Shown piece by piece: positions 39,201-48,448 of a DNA stretch of 64,000 nucleotides. The notes under the pieces are model-generated. The model was not told the origin of the DNA and did not search any database. It saw only the letters and a program-made list of their open reading frames with translations. Source of the stretch: Urinicoccus timonensis (GTDB lineage: Bacteria; Bacillota; Clostridia; Tissierellales; Peptoniphilaceae); contig NZ_OCTU01000001.1 of the NCBI RefSeq assembly GCF_900232945.1, forward strand, positions 43,532 through 107,531, in the 5' to 3' direction. Within the stretch, counting starts at the first letter, position 1. Each line of letters opens with the position of its first letter. Made by a program: the position numbers and the translations under genes.

Positions 39201-40118
39201 ATGAGTAAAATGTTGAAGGCAGACCTAAGCCTTCTTTTTGTTGCCTTGACCTGGGGACTTTCCTACTACCTAGTGGATATTGTCATGGAGGACCTGAGAG
39301 TTTACGGGCAGAATGCCTACCGGTTTTTTATAGCCTTTGGATTTGCCCTGGTCTTGGGACGGGGCCGGCTGGCACCCTTAAAGGGAGATATTTTAAAACA
39401 TAGTTTTATCATGGGGGCCATCCTATCTTGCGTCTACTTTGGCTCTACCATGGGGGTTAAGTACACCACCCTGTCCAATACAGCCTTTTTGTGCAGCTTG
39501 ATGGTGATCTTTACCCCTATTTTTGCCACCCTCTACTATGGCAAGGCCCCCAGTAAAAAGACAATTTTTTGCGTTATTGTCTCCTTTATCGGGATCGCCT
39601 TTTTGACCCTGGGAGAGGACTTTAAGATCCAGATGTCCACCCTAAAGGGAGACTTGGTATCCATCTTGGCCGCTGTGGCCTATGCCAACCACCTCCTCTA
39701 TACGGAAAGGACCGTGCGAAAATCCCCCCAAGATGCCTTTAGCCTCAGTGCCTACCAATTCCTCTTTGTAGGCTTGATTAACCTGGTCCTGATGGCCATC
39801 TTTGAAAAACCGGGCCTGCCCTCTAGTGGAATGACCTGGTTTGCCCTGATCTTCTTATCGGTTTTCTGTACAGGATTGGCCTTTATCCTCCAAACCTTGG
39901 CCCAAAGAGATACTACGGCCAGCCATGTAGGGGTTATCTTTTCCCTGGAGCCAGTCTTTGCCAGTATTTTTGCCTATATCCTCTTGGGGGAAGTCCTCCT
40001 GCCTAGGGCCTATTTTGGAGCCTTCCTAATGCTGGCCAGTGTCATCCTTATGGAACTACCTGGGAAAAAAGAAAGGCTTAAGACTCAAAACCAGGATGGA
40101 GAAGGAAAAACTGTCTGA
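39201..40118 (+). CDS. EamA/DMT-family transporter
   Basis: 305 aa with ten predicted membrane helices in two five-helix EamA repeats. LFVALTWGLSYYLVD opens repeat 1, and LASVILMELPGK closes repeat 2 after the typical GVIFSLEPVFASIFAYILLGE segment. The family exports amino acids or other metabolites; substrate not predictable. ATG at 39201 with a GGGGGAG RBS. The next gene, an acetyltransferase, begins 20 bases later and is probably cotranscribed. Confidence 0.85.
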   Translation: MSKMLKADLSLLFVALTWGLSYYLVDIVMEDLRVYGQNAYRFFIAFGFALVLGRGRLAPLKGDILKHSFIMGAILSCVYFGSTMGVKYTTLSNTAFLCSLMVIFTPIFATLYYGKAPSKKTIFCVIVSFIGIAFLTLGEDFKIQMSTLKGDLVSILAAVAYANHLLYTERTVRKSPQDAFSLSAYQFLFVGLINLVLMAIFEKPGLPSSGMTWFALIFLSVFCTGLAFILQTLAQRDTTASHVGVIFSLEPVFASIFAYILLGEVLLPRAYFGAFLMLASVILMELPGKKERLKTQNQDGEGKTV

Positions 40119-40138
40119 AAAATAAAAAGGAGAGAAAA

Positions 40139-41308
40139 ATGGAAATTCGTCAACTAACCCTGAAAGACTTTGACAAGTACCGGGAGATTTCTTACCGGTC
40201 CTACCCCAGCATCCGAGACTTTTCACCCCAAGGCTATCAAGACTACGACCAGTCTGTCCAAGCCTTGATGGAAGGCCAAAATGAAGAACTTTTTTTCGGA
40301 GCCATAGAAGATGGAAAAGTCGTGGGCATCATGCGCCACATCCTCTTTCAAATGAACATCTTCGGCAAGATGGAAGAAGTCGGGGGCTTTGGCTACCTGG
40401 GAGTAGACCCCTTCTACAAGAGACGAGGCATTGCAGGACAACTCCTGGCCTATTTTGAAAAGACAGCCCTGGAAAGAGGCAACCATACCGCCATCCTCCT
40501 GCCCTTTAGGCCAGACTTTTACCACAAGTTTGGCTACGGATTTTTGGGCAAGATGAACCAATACCAAGTCCAAACCAGCTACCTGCCCCAAAAACCCGAC
40601 CAAGTCACCGTGAGAGAGATCAAGGCCCAAGAAGCCCTGACCTTCCGGAAAAATGCCACAGGAGTCCTCCATGGCATGACCCAGGTTCTGGCCATTGAAG
40701 AAGAGGACTTCCAAGACAACTTGAAAAACATCTATATCGGGGCCTTCCTGGACAAAAAACTCATTGCCTATGGAAAATACCACTGGAAATCCCTCAATGA
40801 AGAAAACTATACCCAAAATGCCATTGTCCTTTCCGACCTCTTGTCCATCCATCCCCTGGGAATCCAGGGAGTCTTGAGCCATCTAAGGGCCCAATCGGAC
40901 CAAGCCCGGTATGTGGACTTTTTCAGCCATCAAAAAAACCTGGAACAAATCCTCAATAACCCCACCGACCAGTCCCACCACTACTTTGCCAATGGCTACA
41001 TCCAGACCAACATCCAAGCCATTGGACTGATGGCCAAGATCTTAGACCCCTGTGCCTTTTACCAGGCCCACTACCAAGACCAAGGGGCCATTGAAATTCG
41101 AACAGAGGACAAGGTCTACCGGACAGGGACCAACCCCAAATATAGCTTCTACCTGCCCCAAGCCTGCCTGGCCCCCTTACTTTTTAAAGAAATCTCCTTT
41201 CGACAATTCCTAGACCTAGGCCTGGCCCAAGCAGGCCCGGACGACCTTAAGGCCCTGGAAGAAATCTTCCCAGGGGGCTATACCATCTACAACAACGCCG
41301 ATTTTTAA
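40139..41308 (+). CDS. Eis-like GNAT acetyltransferase
   Basis: 389 aa. The N-terminal GNAT domain shows GGFGYLGVDPFYKRRGIAGQLL, whose RRGIAGQLL is the acetyl-CoA loop (about residues 100-108), followed by a second GNAT-like half and an SCP2-like C-terminal region, the Eis layout. Eis-family enzymes acetylate amines, including aminoglycosides, but the natural substrate here is unknown. It follows the EamA transporter gene after 20 bases with RBS AAGGAGAG. Confidence 0.8.
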   Translation: MEIRQLTLKDFDKYREISYRSYPSIRDFSPQGYQDYDQSVQALMEGQNEELFFGAIEDGKVVGIMRHILFQMNIFGKMEEVGGFGYLGVDPFYKRRGIAGQLLAYFEKTALERGNHTAILLPFRPDFYHKFGYGFLGKMNQYQVQTSYLPQKPDQVTVREIKAQEALTFRKNATGVLHGMTQVLAIEEEDFQDNLKNIYIGAFLDKKLIAYGKYHWKSLNEENYTQNAIVLSDLLSIHPLGIQGVLSHLRAQSDQARYVDFFSHQKNLEQILNNPTDQSHHYFANGYIQTNIQAIGLMAKILDPCAFYQAHYQDQGAIEIRTEDKVYRTGTNPKYSFYLPQACLAPLLFKEISFRQFLDLGLAQAGPDDLKALEEIFPGGYTIYNNADF

Positions 41309-41413
41309 GACAAGATAAAGAAAAGTCAAAGAATGTCAAAACCCCTTTTCAGGCCATAAAGATTGGGGTAAAATAAGCTTGTAAGACAAACCTGTAAAAT
41401 AAGGAGGAAGCTT

Positions 41414-41881
41414 ATGATTACAATGGAAAAAATTGACTATGTTATGGCAGCTACAGGAAAAAGCTATGAAGAAGTCCGCCAAGCTCTTTTAGATGTAGAC
41501 GGAGATGCAGACCAAGCCATTGAAAACCTCAAGGCAGGTCAAGGAAGTTTCAAGGACCAAGACATCTTTAACCAAGAAGATAGAGAAGAAAAGCAAGAAA
41601 ATACAAGCCGTGACAATGTCCAAGACTTTGTAGACCAAGTAGTCCAAGCCATTAAAGACATTTGGCACAGGGGAAATGCCAGCCGACTGGTGGTAGAAAA
41701 CAGCAAGGGCGACACCGTTTTAAGCCTCAGCTTAAACGTATCTGCCATTGCCTTTGTCATCGAACCCCTAATCGGCATCATTGGCCTGGGAGCTACCGTC
41801 ATTACCAGCTACAATATCAAAATCTATATGGACAATGGGGACATTATCGACATCAAAGAATACATCGGCTTAAAAAAATAA
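41414..41881 (+). CDS. UBA/TS-N plus DUF4342 protein
   Basis: 155 aa. The first 40 residues form a UBA/TS-N-like three-helix domain (YVMAATGKSYEEVRQALLDVDGDADQAIENL; core SYEEVRQALLDVDGD). An acidic linker follows, then a DUF4342-like segment with RLVVENSKGDTVLSLSL and one or two hydrophobic helices. Its role is unknown; UBA/TS-N modules usually bind proteins. RBS AAGGAGG. A terminator follows within 60 bases. Confidence 0.75.
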   Translation: MITMEKIDYVMAATGKSYEEVRQALLDVDGDADQAIENLKAGQGSFKDQDIFNQEDREEKQENTSRDNVQDFVDQVVQAIKDIWHRGNASRLVVENSKGDTVLSLSLNVSAIAFVIEPLIGIIGLGATVITSYNIKIYMDNGDIIDIKEYIGLKK

Positions 41882-41900
41882 GCCTATTACCTACAGGACC

Positions 41901-41939
41901 AAAGCGACTTTTGAATGAATCTTCAGAAGTCGCTTTTTT
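41901..41939 (+). terminator. Terminator after the DUF4342 gene
   Basis: AAAGCGACTT pairs with AAGTCGCTTT around a 14-base loop and runs into T's. Confidence 0.8.
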
Positions 41940-42036
41940 AGTGGACCTTTAGCCCCAGTCATAGTAAAATAAGCAATAAGATACAATAAGTCACCGGACC
42001 ACAGACCCGGAATCCAATCAATAAAGGAGCAAGCCC

Positions 42037-43383
42037 TTGGCTAAAAAATTAAAAGAAGTAACCATAGAAAGAACCCAATATCCCAATCTGTCCCTGGCCA
42101 AAGACCAAGACCAAAACTTTCGCTTCAAGGGAGGTCTTCCCGGCCAAAAAGTGGAGATCATCCCCATGAAAAGACGGCCCAACTACACCCGGGCCAAAAT
42201 TAGACAAATCCTGGAAGATGCCCCCTATGAGACCGACCCCGGCTGCCCGGCCCATGGCCGGTGTGGTGGCTGCATCTACCAAAAAACCCCCTATGAAATC
42301 CAACACGCCATCAAGGAAGCCCAGCTAAAAGACCTCTACCAAGACTATTGGACCCAAGACAGTCGCTTGGAAGAAGCCGTAGACCACAAGCACTACCGCA
42401 ATAAAATGGAATACACCTTTGGCGACCAAGTCAAGGGAGGTCCCCTGGTTTTAGGCCTCCATCGCCGCTTCCATATGCACGAAATTGTTGACACCACAGG
42501 ATGTCGGATTGCTCCGGAAGACTTCGAAACAATCCGAGCCTATACCCAAAACTTTTACCGGGAAAGAAAAGTCCCCTACTACCATCGGATGGCCAAGAAA
42601 GGCACCCTCCGCCACCTGGTCTTGAGAAAAAGCTTCCGAGAAAAAAGGATCATGGTCAACCTGGTCACCCGGTCTCAGGGAGAAATCTACCTGGAAGACT
42701 ATATCCGAGGCTTGGAGGACCTAGACCTGGACTGCACCATCTCCTCCATCTACCACACCATCAACGACCAGGCTGGAGATGCCGTCATCTGCGACCAGCT
42801 CATCCATGTTAAAGGAGACGACGGCATCCATGAAAAACTCCTGGGCCTGGACTTTAAAATCACCCCCTTTTCCTTCTTCCAACCCAACCCCCTGGGAGTG
42901 GAAAAAATCTACCAAAAAGCCCTGGACTATGCCGGCCAAACCCAGGGAAAATCCATCTTTGACCTCTATTCCGGCACAGGAACCCTGGCCCAAATCCTGG
43001 CCAGCCAAGCCCAAAGCGTCTATGCCGTGGAAATCGTCCAAGACGCCGTAGACAATGCCAGGGAAATGGCCAAGAAAAACAAGTTGGATAATATAACCTT
43101 TGTCTGTGATGATGTGGGAAAAGCCCTGGAAGACTACCAAGGCCAGGTGGACACCATCCTGGTAGACCCGCCGAGAGTGGGCCTCTTGCCCCAGGCCATG
43201 AAAAACATCCTCAAGGCCCAGGCTCAAAAAATCGTCTACATCTCCTGTAACCCCAAGACCCAAAAAGACAACCTGGACCAATTCGTGGAAAATGGCTACC
43301 GGGTGGAAAAACTCTGCGCCTTTGACCAGTTCCCGGGAACAGTCCATATAGAATCAGTGGTTCTTCTTGAGAAAATAAAATAA
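42037..43383 (+). CDS. rlmD: RlmD/RlmCD-like 23S rRNA (uracil-5)-methyltransferase
   Basis: 448 aa TrmA/RumA family enzyme, TTG start at 42037 behind AAAGGAG. A TRAM-like N-terminal region is followed by the Fe-S cysteines CPAHGRCGGC (about residues 70-80), the SAM motif DLYSGTGTLAQ (about 309) and DPPRVGL. The catalytic cysteine segment is YISCNPKTQ and the C-terminus is HIESVVLLEKIK. It methylates uracil C5 in 23S rRNA. The conserved HIESVVLL-coding tail is a known insertion point for serine-recombinase elements, and here that tail and the terminator are repeated downstream at 58.0 and, in part, 63.55 kb. Confidence 0.9.
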   Translation: MAKKLKEVTIERTQYPNLSLAKDQDQNFRFKGGLPGQKVEIIPMKRRPNYTRAKIRQILEDAPYETDPGCPAHGRCGGCIYQKTPYEIQHAIKEAQLKDLYQDYWTQDSRLEEAVDHKHYRNKMEYTFGDQVKGGPLVLGLHRRFHMHEIVDTTGCRIAPEDFETIRAYTQNFYRERKVPYYHRMAKKGTLRHLVLRKSFREKRIMVNLVTRSQGEIYLEDYIRGLEDLDLDCTISSIYHTINDQAGDAVICDQLIHVKGDDGIHEKLLGLDFKITPFSFFQPNPLGVEKIYQKALDYAGQTQGKSIFDLYSGTGTLAQILASQAQSVYAVEIVQDAVDNAREMAKKNKLDNITFVCDDVGKALEDYQGQVDTILVDPPRVGLLPQAMKNILKAQAQKIVYISCNPKTQKDNLDQFVENGYRVEKLCAFDQFPGTVHIESVVLLEKIK

Positions 43384-43525
43384 ATTTTTAAAAGCAAGCA
43401 GATCCGTAAAGGGTCTGTTTTTAATATAAGTGGTAATGGTATACTATAAATATGATTATTAATTTATAGTCTCAAATTTTTTATAGACGAATGCTATAAA
43501 ATAAAATAATTTAATAGATTTCAAA
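43351..43525 (+). repeat. Direct repeat A: rlmD 3' end, terminator, promoter and leader (att-like)
   Basis: 175-base unit that aligns without gaps to 57998-58172. It includes the last codons of rlmD (ESVVLLEKIK and stop), the terminator GCAGATCC-GTAAA-GGGTCTG-T5 (43398-43422), and an extended -10 promoter TGG-TATACT (TATACT at 43440-43445). It marks the left border of the accretion island. Confidence 0.85.
43398..43422 (+). terminator. rlmD terminator, copy A
   Basis: CAGATCC / GGGTCTG stem (one G-T pair) with a GTAAA loop and five T, 15 bases after the rlmD stop. Confidence 0.85.
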
Positions 43526-43610
43526 TAATTAAATTAAACTCCCTATCAGATGTTTTGCTAACGCTATCTAGTCTTTATGGGAATCTAGCTTAAGGAGTGT
43601 TGTATTTTAA

Positions 43611-44129
43611 ATGAAAAATAAAAACAGGAAACATTTAATAATAGTGACTTTAATGATAGGATTGATATTTATAACTGCTTGTTCTAGAGAAAAAAATGTT
43701 AAAAGTGAAGAGTTTCATTTGTTTAAAGAAGAGATGTCATCAAATAAAAAAATAGGTGAGATTCAAATAAAATTTTTAAGACCATCCTTATATATTAATT
43801 TTGTTACATCTGAAAATTTTGAAATTAATGATGTAAAAAAAGTAATAGATAAATTAAAGCCATTCATAAATACCAATCACATGGATGAAATTGCAAGCAA
43901 ATATTGGGCAAAAGATACAAAAGTATCTACTGTATATACCTCTTTTTATAATGGGAAAATAGATAAGAATGACACAAGAAAGAATCTCGTGTACAGCATA
44001 TATACAAATTACTATAAAACTCATGTTGTTGATGATAATCCTTTAAATATAGATGCTTATAGCACATGGTTTATAGAAGTTGATGGGAACGAATATCAAC
44101 TTGAGGATTACTTAGACGGAAATCATTAA
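43611..44129 (+). CDS. Lipoprotein, unknown
   Basis: 172 aa. Signal peptide with lipobox ITAC (cysteine at about residue 24) indicates a membrane-anchored surface lipoprotein. The remainder is charged and ends WFIEVDGNEYQLEDYLDGNH. I recognise no family. ATG behind TAAGGAG. It is the first gene after repeat A, so the promoter within the repeat could drive it. Confidence 0.65.
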   Translation: MKNKNRKHLIIVTLMIGLIFITACSREKNVKSEEFHLFKEEMSSNKKIGEIQIKFLRPSLYINFVTSENFEINDVKKVIDKLKPFINTNHMDEIASKYWAKDTKVSTVYTSFYNGKIDKNDTRKNLVYSIYTNYYKTHVVDDNPLNIDAYSTWFIEVDGNEYQLEDYLDGNH

Positions 44130-44751
44130 ATAATACCTCCTCTTTGTCTAGCTATTAATTTTTGAGGTAGTCGAAATAGACAACTAATTATATATAATTA
44201 GTTTGGAAAATTATATAAGAAATAGAAGATTTGAAAATAGATTTAAATGTGTTTTATAATACTTAACAGTACCCGACACGTCTTTTAGTATAATGCGAAC
44301 CAAGTCGGGTCTTTTGGTTATAAGAAGAAATAATGTGAAGAAATCTCACTAATCTCCCACAAATGTAAGCAAGCAAGTAAAAATTTTATTGTTTTATAGA
44401 ATAGAATAATAGATGAATTCATAAATTAAAATAGATTTGATGGTTTACCTAAGATGCTTAAAAGCATGGGGTGGTATGGATGGAGAATAGATGAATTTCA
44501 GTTAGATATATAAAAAGAAAGAATATGTAGTTAAATAGTAGTCTTTTGGGGTTTGATTTTAAATCCTAAAAGACTATTTTTGTGCTCATAATGATTTATG
44601 AGAATAAACATATGAAAATTCATATTATTAATTCATTTTATTAGGTCTTAGATTAATTGAAATATAAAGAGGATGATTTTAATTGTCTTACGTTTAGCAA
44701 TGTGGTATAATTTCATCAAAATGATAGAAATACACCACAAAGGAGTAAACT
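44130..44751 (+). other. 622-base gene-free stretch with decayed sequence
   Basis: Contains a 7-base stem ACCCGAC/GTCGGGT spanning 44271-44310, a short decayed reading frame at 44430-44513 (NRFDGLPKML...YGWRIDEF and stop, no start), a strong terminator at 44540-44582, and a plausible promoter just before the next gene (TATAAT near 44706). Otherwise AT-rich with no coding signal. Confidence 0.55.
44540..44582 (+). terminator. Rho-independent terminator
   Basis: AGTCTTTTGGGGTTT pairs with AAATCCTAAAAGACT (two G-T pairs) and is followed by ATTTTTG. Confidence 0.8.
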
Positions 44752-45117
44752 ATGAATAAATATAAACTAATTTATGGATCCCTAGGGTTGTTATCAGCGT
44801 TAGGAATTTTAGGGGCCTATATAGAGAATAAACTTTTTTTATGTTTTTTTGCATTTTTAATACATTTCAAATATCTATTTATTGATATTGACGAGATGTT
44901 GGAAGACTACACAAATAAATCTGCCGCATTTTCATTTTTTGCTGGAAATTTAGTTTTTGTAATAATAAGCCTATATAAATTTTTTGTCCTAAATTATGGA
45001 TTATATGAATCTTTTATATTTGCCTTAATACTAGCTTGGACTATATCGATTTTTGTATATACGATATTAATTATAATTTATGAGTTTAGAGAAAAGCTAG
45101 GTATGAGAAATGATTGA
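44752..45117 (+). CDS. DUF3796-like membrane protein
   Basis: 121 aa, four hydrophobic segments, ending EFREKLGMRND. The start has GGAGT at good distance. It overlaps the following Xre gene by eight bases. Small membrane proteins paired with a 66-aa Xre regulator are common in Firmicutes and resemble the DUF3796 group; the assignment is tentative. The pair may act as a membrane-linked regulatory or toxin-like module. Confidence 0.6.
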   Translation: MNKYKLIYGSLGLLSALGILGAYIENKLFLCFFAFLIHFKYLFIDIDEMLEDYTNKSAAFSFFAGNLVFVIISLYKFFVLNYGLYESFIFALILAWTISIFVYTILIIIYEFREKLGMRND

Positions 45118-45310
45118 AAATAGAATAAAAGAATATAGGGCAAAGTATAATTTTACACAAGCTGATTTGGCGAAATTAGTGGGTGTTAGAAGAGAAACTA
45201 TAGGAAATTTAGAGAATGGCCGTTATAATCCATCTTTGGAATTGGCTTGGAATATTGCCAAGATATTTAATGTGAGTATTGAAGATATTTTTAACGTTAT
45301 AGATGAATAG
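45110..45310 (+). CDS. Small Xre-family regulator
   Basis: 66 aa, essentially only a helix-turn-helix: KYNFTQADLAKLVGVRRETIGNLENGRY with a short C-terminal helix (core LVGVRRETIGNLE). This is the YvaO/immunity-type stand-alone Xre regulator. It overlaps the membrane protein gene and lies nine bases from the peptidase gene, forming a three-gene unit, which it probably autoregulates. Confidence 0.88.
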   Translation: MIENRIKEYRAKYNFTQADLAKLVGVRRETIGNLENGRYNPSLELAWNIAKIFNVSIEDIFNVIDE

Positions 45311-45319
45311 GGGATATTT

Positions 45320-46201
45320 ATGAGGATTTTTATTAAACTAGCATCATATCTTAAATGGGTAGGATTATTTGGTTTCTTCGGATTTGTTTTTGATAGTCAA
45401 TTATGGAAAATTTTATGGGGATTTTGGATATTTGGTTTTTTTGAGTTATTATTTACTTTGCCAATTTTCATTCAATCTTTAGGACAACTTTTTGCAATGT
45501 TCGCTATTCCGTTAAAAAACAATCCTGTCCCTAGTGTTTCAAATTATAAAAGCGGTATTCAGTACTCCTTACCCTTCAAAGGGAAATGGACAGTAGTTAA
45601 TGGGGGTGTGGATAAGGAATTATCACACTCTTGGAGTATTAACGCTCAAAGATATGCTTATGACTTCATAAAGTTAGATGACAAACTAAAGAGTTATAAT
45701 GGGGACAGAAAAAAACTAGAAAATTATTATTGTTATCAAAGGGATATAATAGCTCCAGCAGACGGTATAGTAGTTGAAGTATCTAATAAATGCAAAGATA
45801 GTAAGATTATGTGGAATAATTCTACAGACCCTTTAATAAGAGATATCAGAGGAAATTACATTGTAATCAAACATATGGAGAATGAGTATTCTCTAATTTG
45901 CCATATAAAGCCAAATAGCTTTTTAGTAAAAAAAGGCGATACAGTAAAAAGATATCAAAAATTAGCCGAGTGTGGAAATTCAGGCAATACAACGGAACCT
46001 CATATACATTTTCATGTACAAAATAGAAAAGGCTTTGTACTATCAGCTGGACTTCCGATTGAGTTTAAAGACATAAAAGTAGATAAAATAGAAGATTATA
46101 ATAGGTATGATTCAAGACAAATTAATTCGGGTTTTGACTATTCTATGTATAAAGGAAAATATATTCATAGGGGGCAAATTGTGAGTAATATTTTAGAATA
46201 A
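45320..46201 (+). CDS. M23-family metallopeptidase, membrane bound
   Basis: 293 aa. Two membrane helices occupy residues 10-65. The extracellular domain is an M23 (LytM-type) peptidase with the first zinc ligands in HSWSINAQRYAYD (H...D), the turn ADGIVVEV, and the HxH motif in EPHIHFHVQ (about residue 231). These enzymes cut peptide cross-bridges in peptidoglycan. It is translated right after the Xre regulator. The membrane-anchored layout suggests a role in self-wall remodelling rather than a secreted bacteriocin. Confidence 0.82.
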   Translation: MRIFIKLASYLKWVGLFGFFGFVFDSQLWKILWGFWIFGFFELLFTLPIFIQSLGQLFAMFAIPLKNNPVPSVSNYKSGIQYSLPFKGKWTVVNGGVDKELSHSWSINAQRYAYDFIKLDDKLKSYNGDRKKLENYYCYQRDIIAPADGIVVEVSNKCKDSKIMWNNSTDPLIRDIRGNYIVIKHMENEYSLICHIKPNSFLVKKGDTVKRYQKLAECGNSGNTTEPHIHFHVQNRKGFVLSAGLPIEFKDIKVDKIEDYNRYDSRQINSGFDYSMYKGKYIHRGQIVSNILE

Positions 46202-46227
46202 ATTTACTATCAAAAATTTATATAGAT

Positions 46228-46297
46228 ATATTTCCACATACGAGACTTTTGAGAAATTTCAAATTTTATCAATACTGACCACTCAAGCCATGTGGAA
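46228..46297 (+). repeat. 70-base intergenic repeat, copy 1
   Basis: Aligns without gaps to 48705-48774 (56 of 70 positions identical by eye) and with one gap to 63249-63318. Shared blocks include ATATTT, ATACTGACC and CAAGCCA-GTGGAA. This copy also has TTCCACAT at its left and ATGTGGAA at its right, giving a perfect 8-base inverted repeat across the element. Confidence 0.6.
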
Positions 46298-46449
46298 GCG
46301 GTGGCGTTGATGTCAAGGTAATAAAATTAAGTAAAATCAAATTAACAGACTTCTAGGATGATAAGAAATCTTAGAAATCATTATTTTTTAAAATATATTG
46401 TGAAGAAATATTAATAAAATTTTTCATAACAAAGATTTACTGAAACTGA

Positions 46450-46671
46450 CTCTTAAAAATAGCCAATGGAGGACATCCAGTTCTAGGATGGATGATGGAT
46501 AATATCTTCATACGAACTGATCCTGCTGGAAATATAAAAGCAGATAAGGAAAAATCTACTGAGAAGATAGATGGAGTAATTGCTACAATCATGGCCCTTG
46601 ATAGGGCTATAAGGTGTGGTAATGATACAAGTGAATCTGTATACGACGACAGAGGGATAATAGTTTTCTAA
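46450..46671 (+). pseudogene. Phage terminase large subunit, C-terminal relic
   Basis: About 73 codons without a start: GGHPVLGWMMDNIFIRTDPAGNIK...KSTEKIDGVIATIMALDRAI...YDDRGIIVF and stop. This is the conserved end of the large terminase of tailed phages (the STEKIDG...MALDRAI segment is distinctive). The upstream part is gone. Together with the portal relic 1.8 kb downstream it shows that a prophage stood here and was interrupted by the ABC-F gene. Confidence 0.75.
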
Positions 46672-46713
46672 ATTGGGTATATATTTTAAAATATTATAGG
46701 GAGGTACAGATAA

Positions 46714-46787
46714 ATGATTAATACAAATAGTTTTCTAAATAACTAAGAGAGGAAAAGAAATCCTCTCAAAAAAGTATAGGAGGATTT
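46714..46787 (+). promoter_or_regulatory. Leader peptide and alternative hairpins ahead of the ABC-F gene
   Basis: A 10-codon reading frame MINTNSFLNN (46714-46746) has its own RBS GGGAGGT. Right after its stop, GAGAGGA (46747-46753) can pair with TCCTCTC (46761-46767). Alternatively AAATCCTC (46758-46765) can pair with GAGGATTT (46780-46787), which covers the RBS of the ABC-F gene. Mutually exclusive stems plus a short peptide are the layout of ribosome-stalling attenuators of ABC-F and erm resistance genes. Confidence 0.6.
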
Positions 46788-48390
46788 ATGATATATATAA
46801 AAAACTTAATAAAAACTTTGCCAGATAGAAGACTATTTGAAATTGATAGTTTATCAATAGATGAAAATGATAAGATAGCCTTAATAGGTGAGAATGGAAC
46901 GGGTAAAACTACTCTTTTAAGAATAATATTAGGCTTAGATAAAGACTATACTGGTCAAGTAAGAGTGGATAGAGAACTGGGTTATTTATTAAATTATGAT
47001 GTTAAAGTCAACGACTTTTCTGATGAAATCTATTCTAGATCACAGCTAAGTATTGATGGTAACTATAGTCCAGGAGAGGCACAAAGATTAAAGCTAACAG
47101 GTATATTATCTGATAGTTTTAAATTTCTATTAATAGATGAGCCTACATCTCACTTAGACTTAAATCAAAAGGAAGAACTTATAAAAAAAGCTAAATTCAA
47201 GAAAAGTTGGATATCTTCTAATTTCCCATGATCGTGATTTCATAAATAAAACTTGTAAAAAGATTTTAGAATTAAAGAACGGAAAAATTGAAGAATATAA
47301 TGGAGACTACAAATTCTATCTTGAAGAAAGAGAAAAAAGACTTAAGTTTAAAGAAAAAGAGTATTCGAATTTTATAAAAGAAAAAAGAAGACTTGAAAAT
47401 TTAGCTAGCAATATAAAAGACCAATCATCAAAAGTAAGAACCACGCCTAAAAGGATGGGAAACTCAGAAGCAAGACTCCATAAAATGGGCGATCAAGAAA
47501 ACAAGAAAAAACTAGATAAACAAGTAAAATCTGTAGAATCCAGAATAGATCAACTAGAAGTAAAAGAAAAACCTAAAGAAGAAACAGAAATACAACTATC
47601 CATTCCAGATAATAAACAACTTCACTCTAAAATCTTGATAAGAGGAGAAAATCTAAATAAAGAGTTTGGAAATAAGATTTTATTTGAAAAATCTAACTTT
47701 CAAATACAAAACAATTCTAAAACAGCTCTTATAGGAGAAAATGGAAGTGGAAAAACCACCCTTTTAAACATGATTCTAAATCAAGAAAATGTATGGGTGC
47801 ATCCAAATCTTAAAATAGGTTATTTTAGTCAAATGAGTGATATTTTAGAAGAAGACGCTGATATCTTAGCAAATGTAATAAATACGTCTATATATGATGA
47901 AACAATGACTAGGATTGTTCTTGCAAGATTAGGATTTAAGACTAATGATGTCTACAAGATTGTAAGTATTTTAAGTGATGGAGAAAAAGCCAAGGTAAAA
48001 TTGGCTAAAATATTAACATCTGATTTTAACTATCTTATTTTTGATGAACCAACAAACTTTTTAGATATAAATGCTATAGAAAGCTTGGAAAATCTATTGA
48101 AATCTTATGATAGACCATTTATATTTGTAAGCCATGATGAGGAGTTTATAAATAACCTAGCAGATACACTTTTAATTATAGAAGATAAAAAAACTAAAAA
48201 TTTTAAAGGTAATTTATCACAATATAAAAATAGAAATAAGAAGAAAATAAATGGTAAGGAGAGTAATAGTTTATTACTTGATTTTAGAATATCTTCCATA
48301 AGTTCTAGACTAGCAATGGAGATACCTAAAGAGGAAAGAAAAAAACTAGAGGAAGAATATAATAAGCTCATTGAAGAAAGAAAAAAATAA
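46788..48390 (+). pseudogene. ABC-F family ribosomal protection protein, frameshifted
   Basis: Two frames together give a full ABC-F protein (about 530 aa). First ABC domain: Walker A GENGTGKTT, SPGEAQR signature, LLIDEPTSHLD; the frame then ends at 47231. The next frame continues GYLLISHDRDFINK, a coiled-coil linker containing RTTPKRMGNSEARLHKMG (typical of Vga/Msr/Lsa-type resistance proteins), and the second domain with GENGSGKTT, SDGEKAK, FDEPTNFLD and a final HD motif. Removing one A from AAAAG near 47207 restores AAG AAA GTT GGA and a continuous frame. There are no membrane segments. The intact family rescues ribosomes from antibiotics; here the gene is broken or the base is a sequencing error. 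Confidence 0.8.
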
Positions 48391-48395
48391 ATTTT

Positions 48396-48424
48396 AGCAT
48401 CTACAAAAGTAGGTGCTTTTCTTA
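48396..48424 (+). terminator. Terminator of the ABC-F gene
   Basis: AGCATCTAC, loop AAAA, GTAGGTGCT and TTTTCTT. Confidence 0.75.
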
Positions 48425-48448
48425 TGGCTAATTTTAGGAGGTAGTAAT

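Noticed and set aside
42721..43347. Long open frame of about 208 codons on the minus strand opposite the rlmD-like gene
   Set aside because: It is antisense to a well-supported enzyme, has no RBS or family motif, and is explained by the codon bias of the G+C-richer core. The same holds for similar frames opposite the acetyltransferase and aldolase genes.
46228..46297. Copy 1 of the 70-base repeat as a terminator of the M23 gene
   Set aside because: Its 8-base stem has a loop of about 50 bases, no T run follows, and the stem arms are not kept in the other copies.
47195..47235. Programmed frameshift in the ABC-F gene
   Set aside because: The run is only four A's, there is no internal RBS or stimulatory stem, and intact ABC-F relatives need no frameshift. 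Mutation or read error is more likely.
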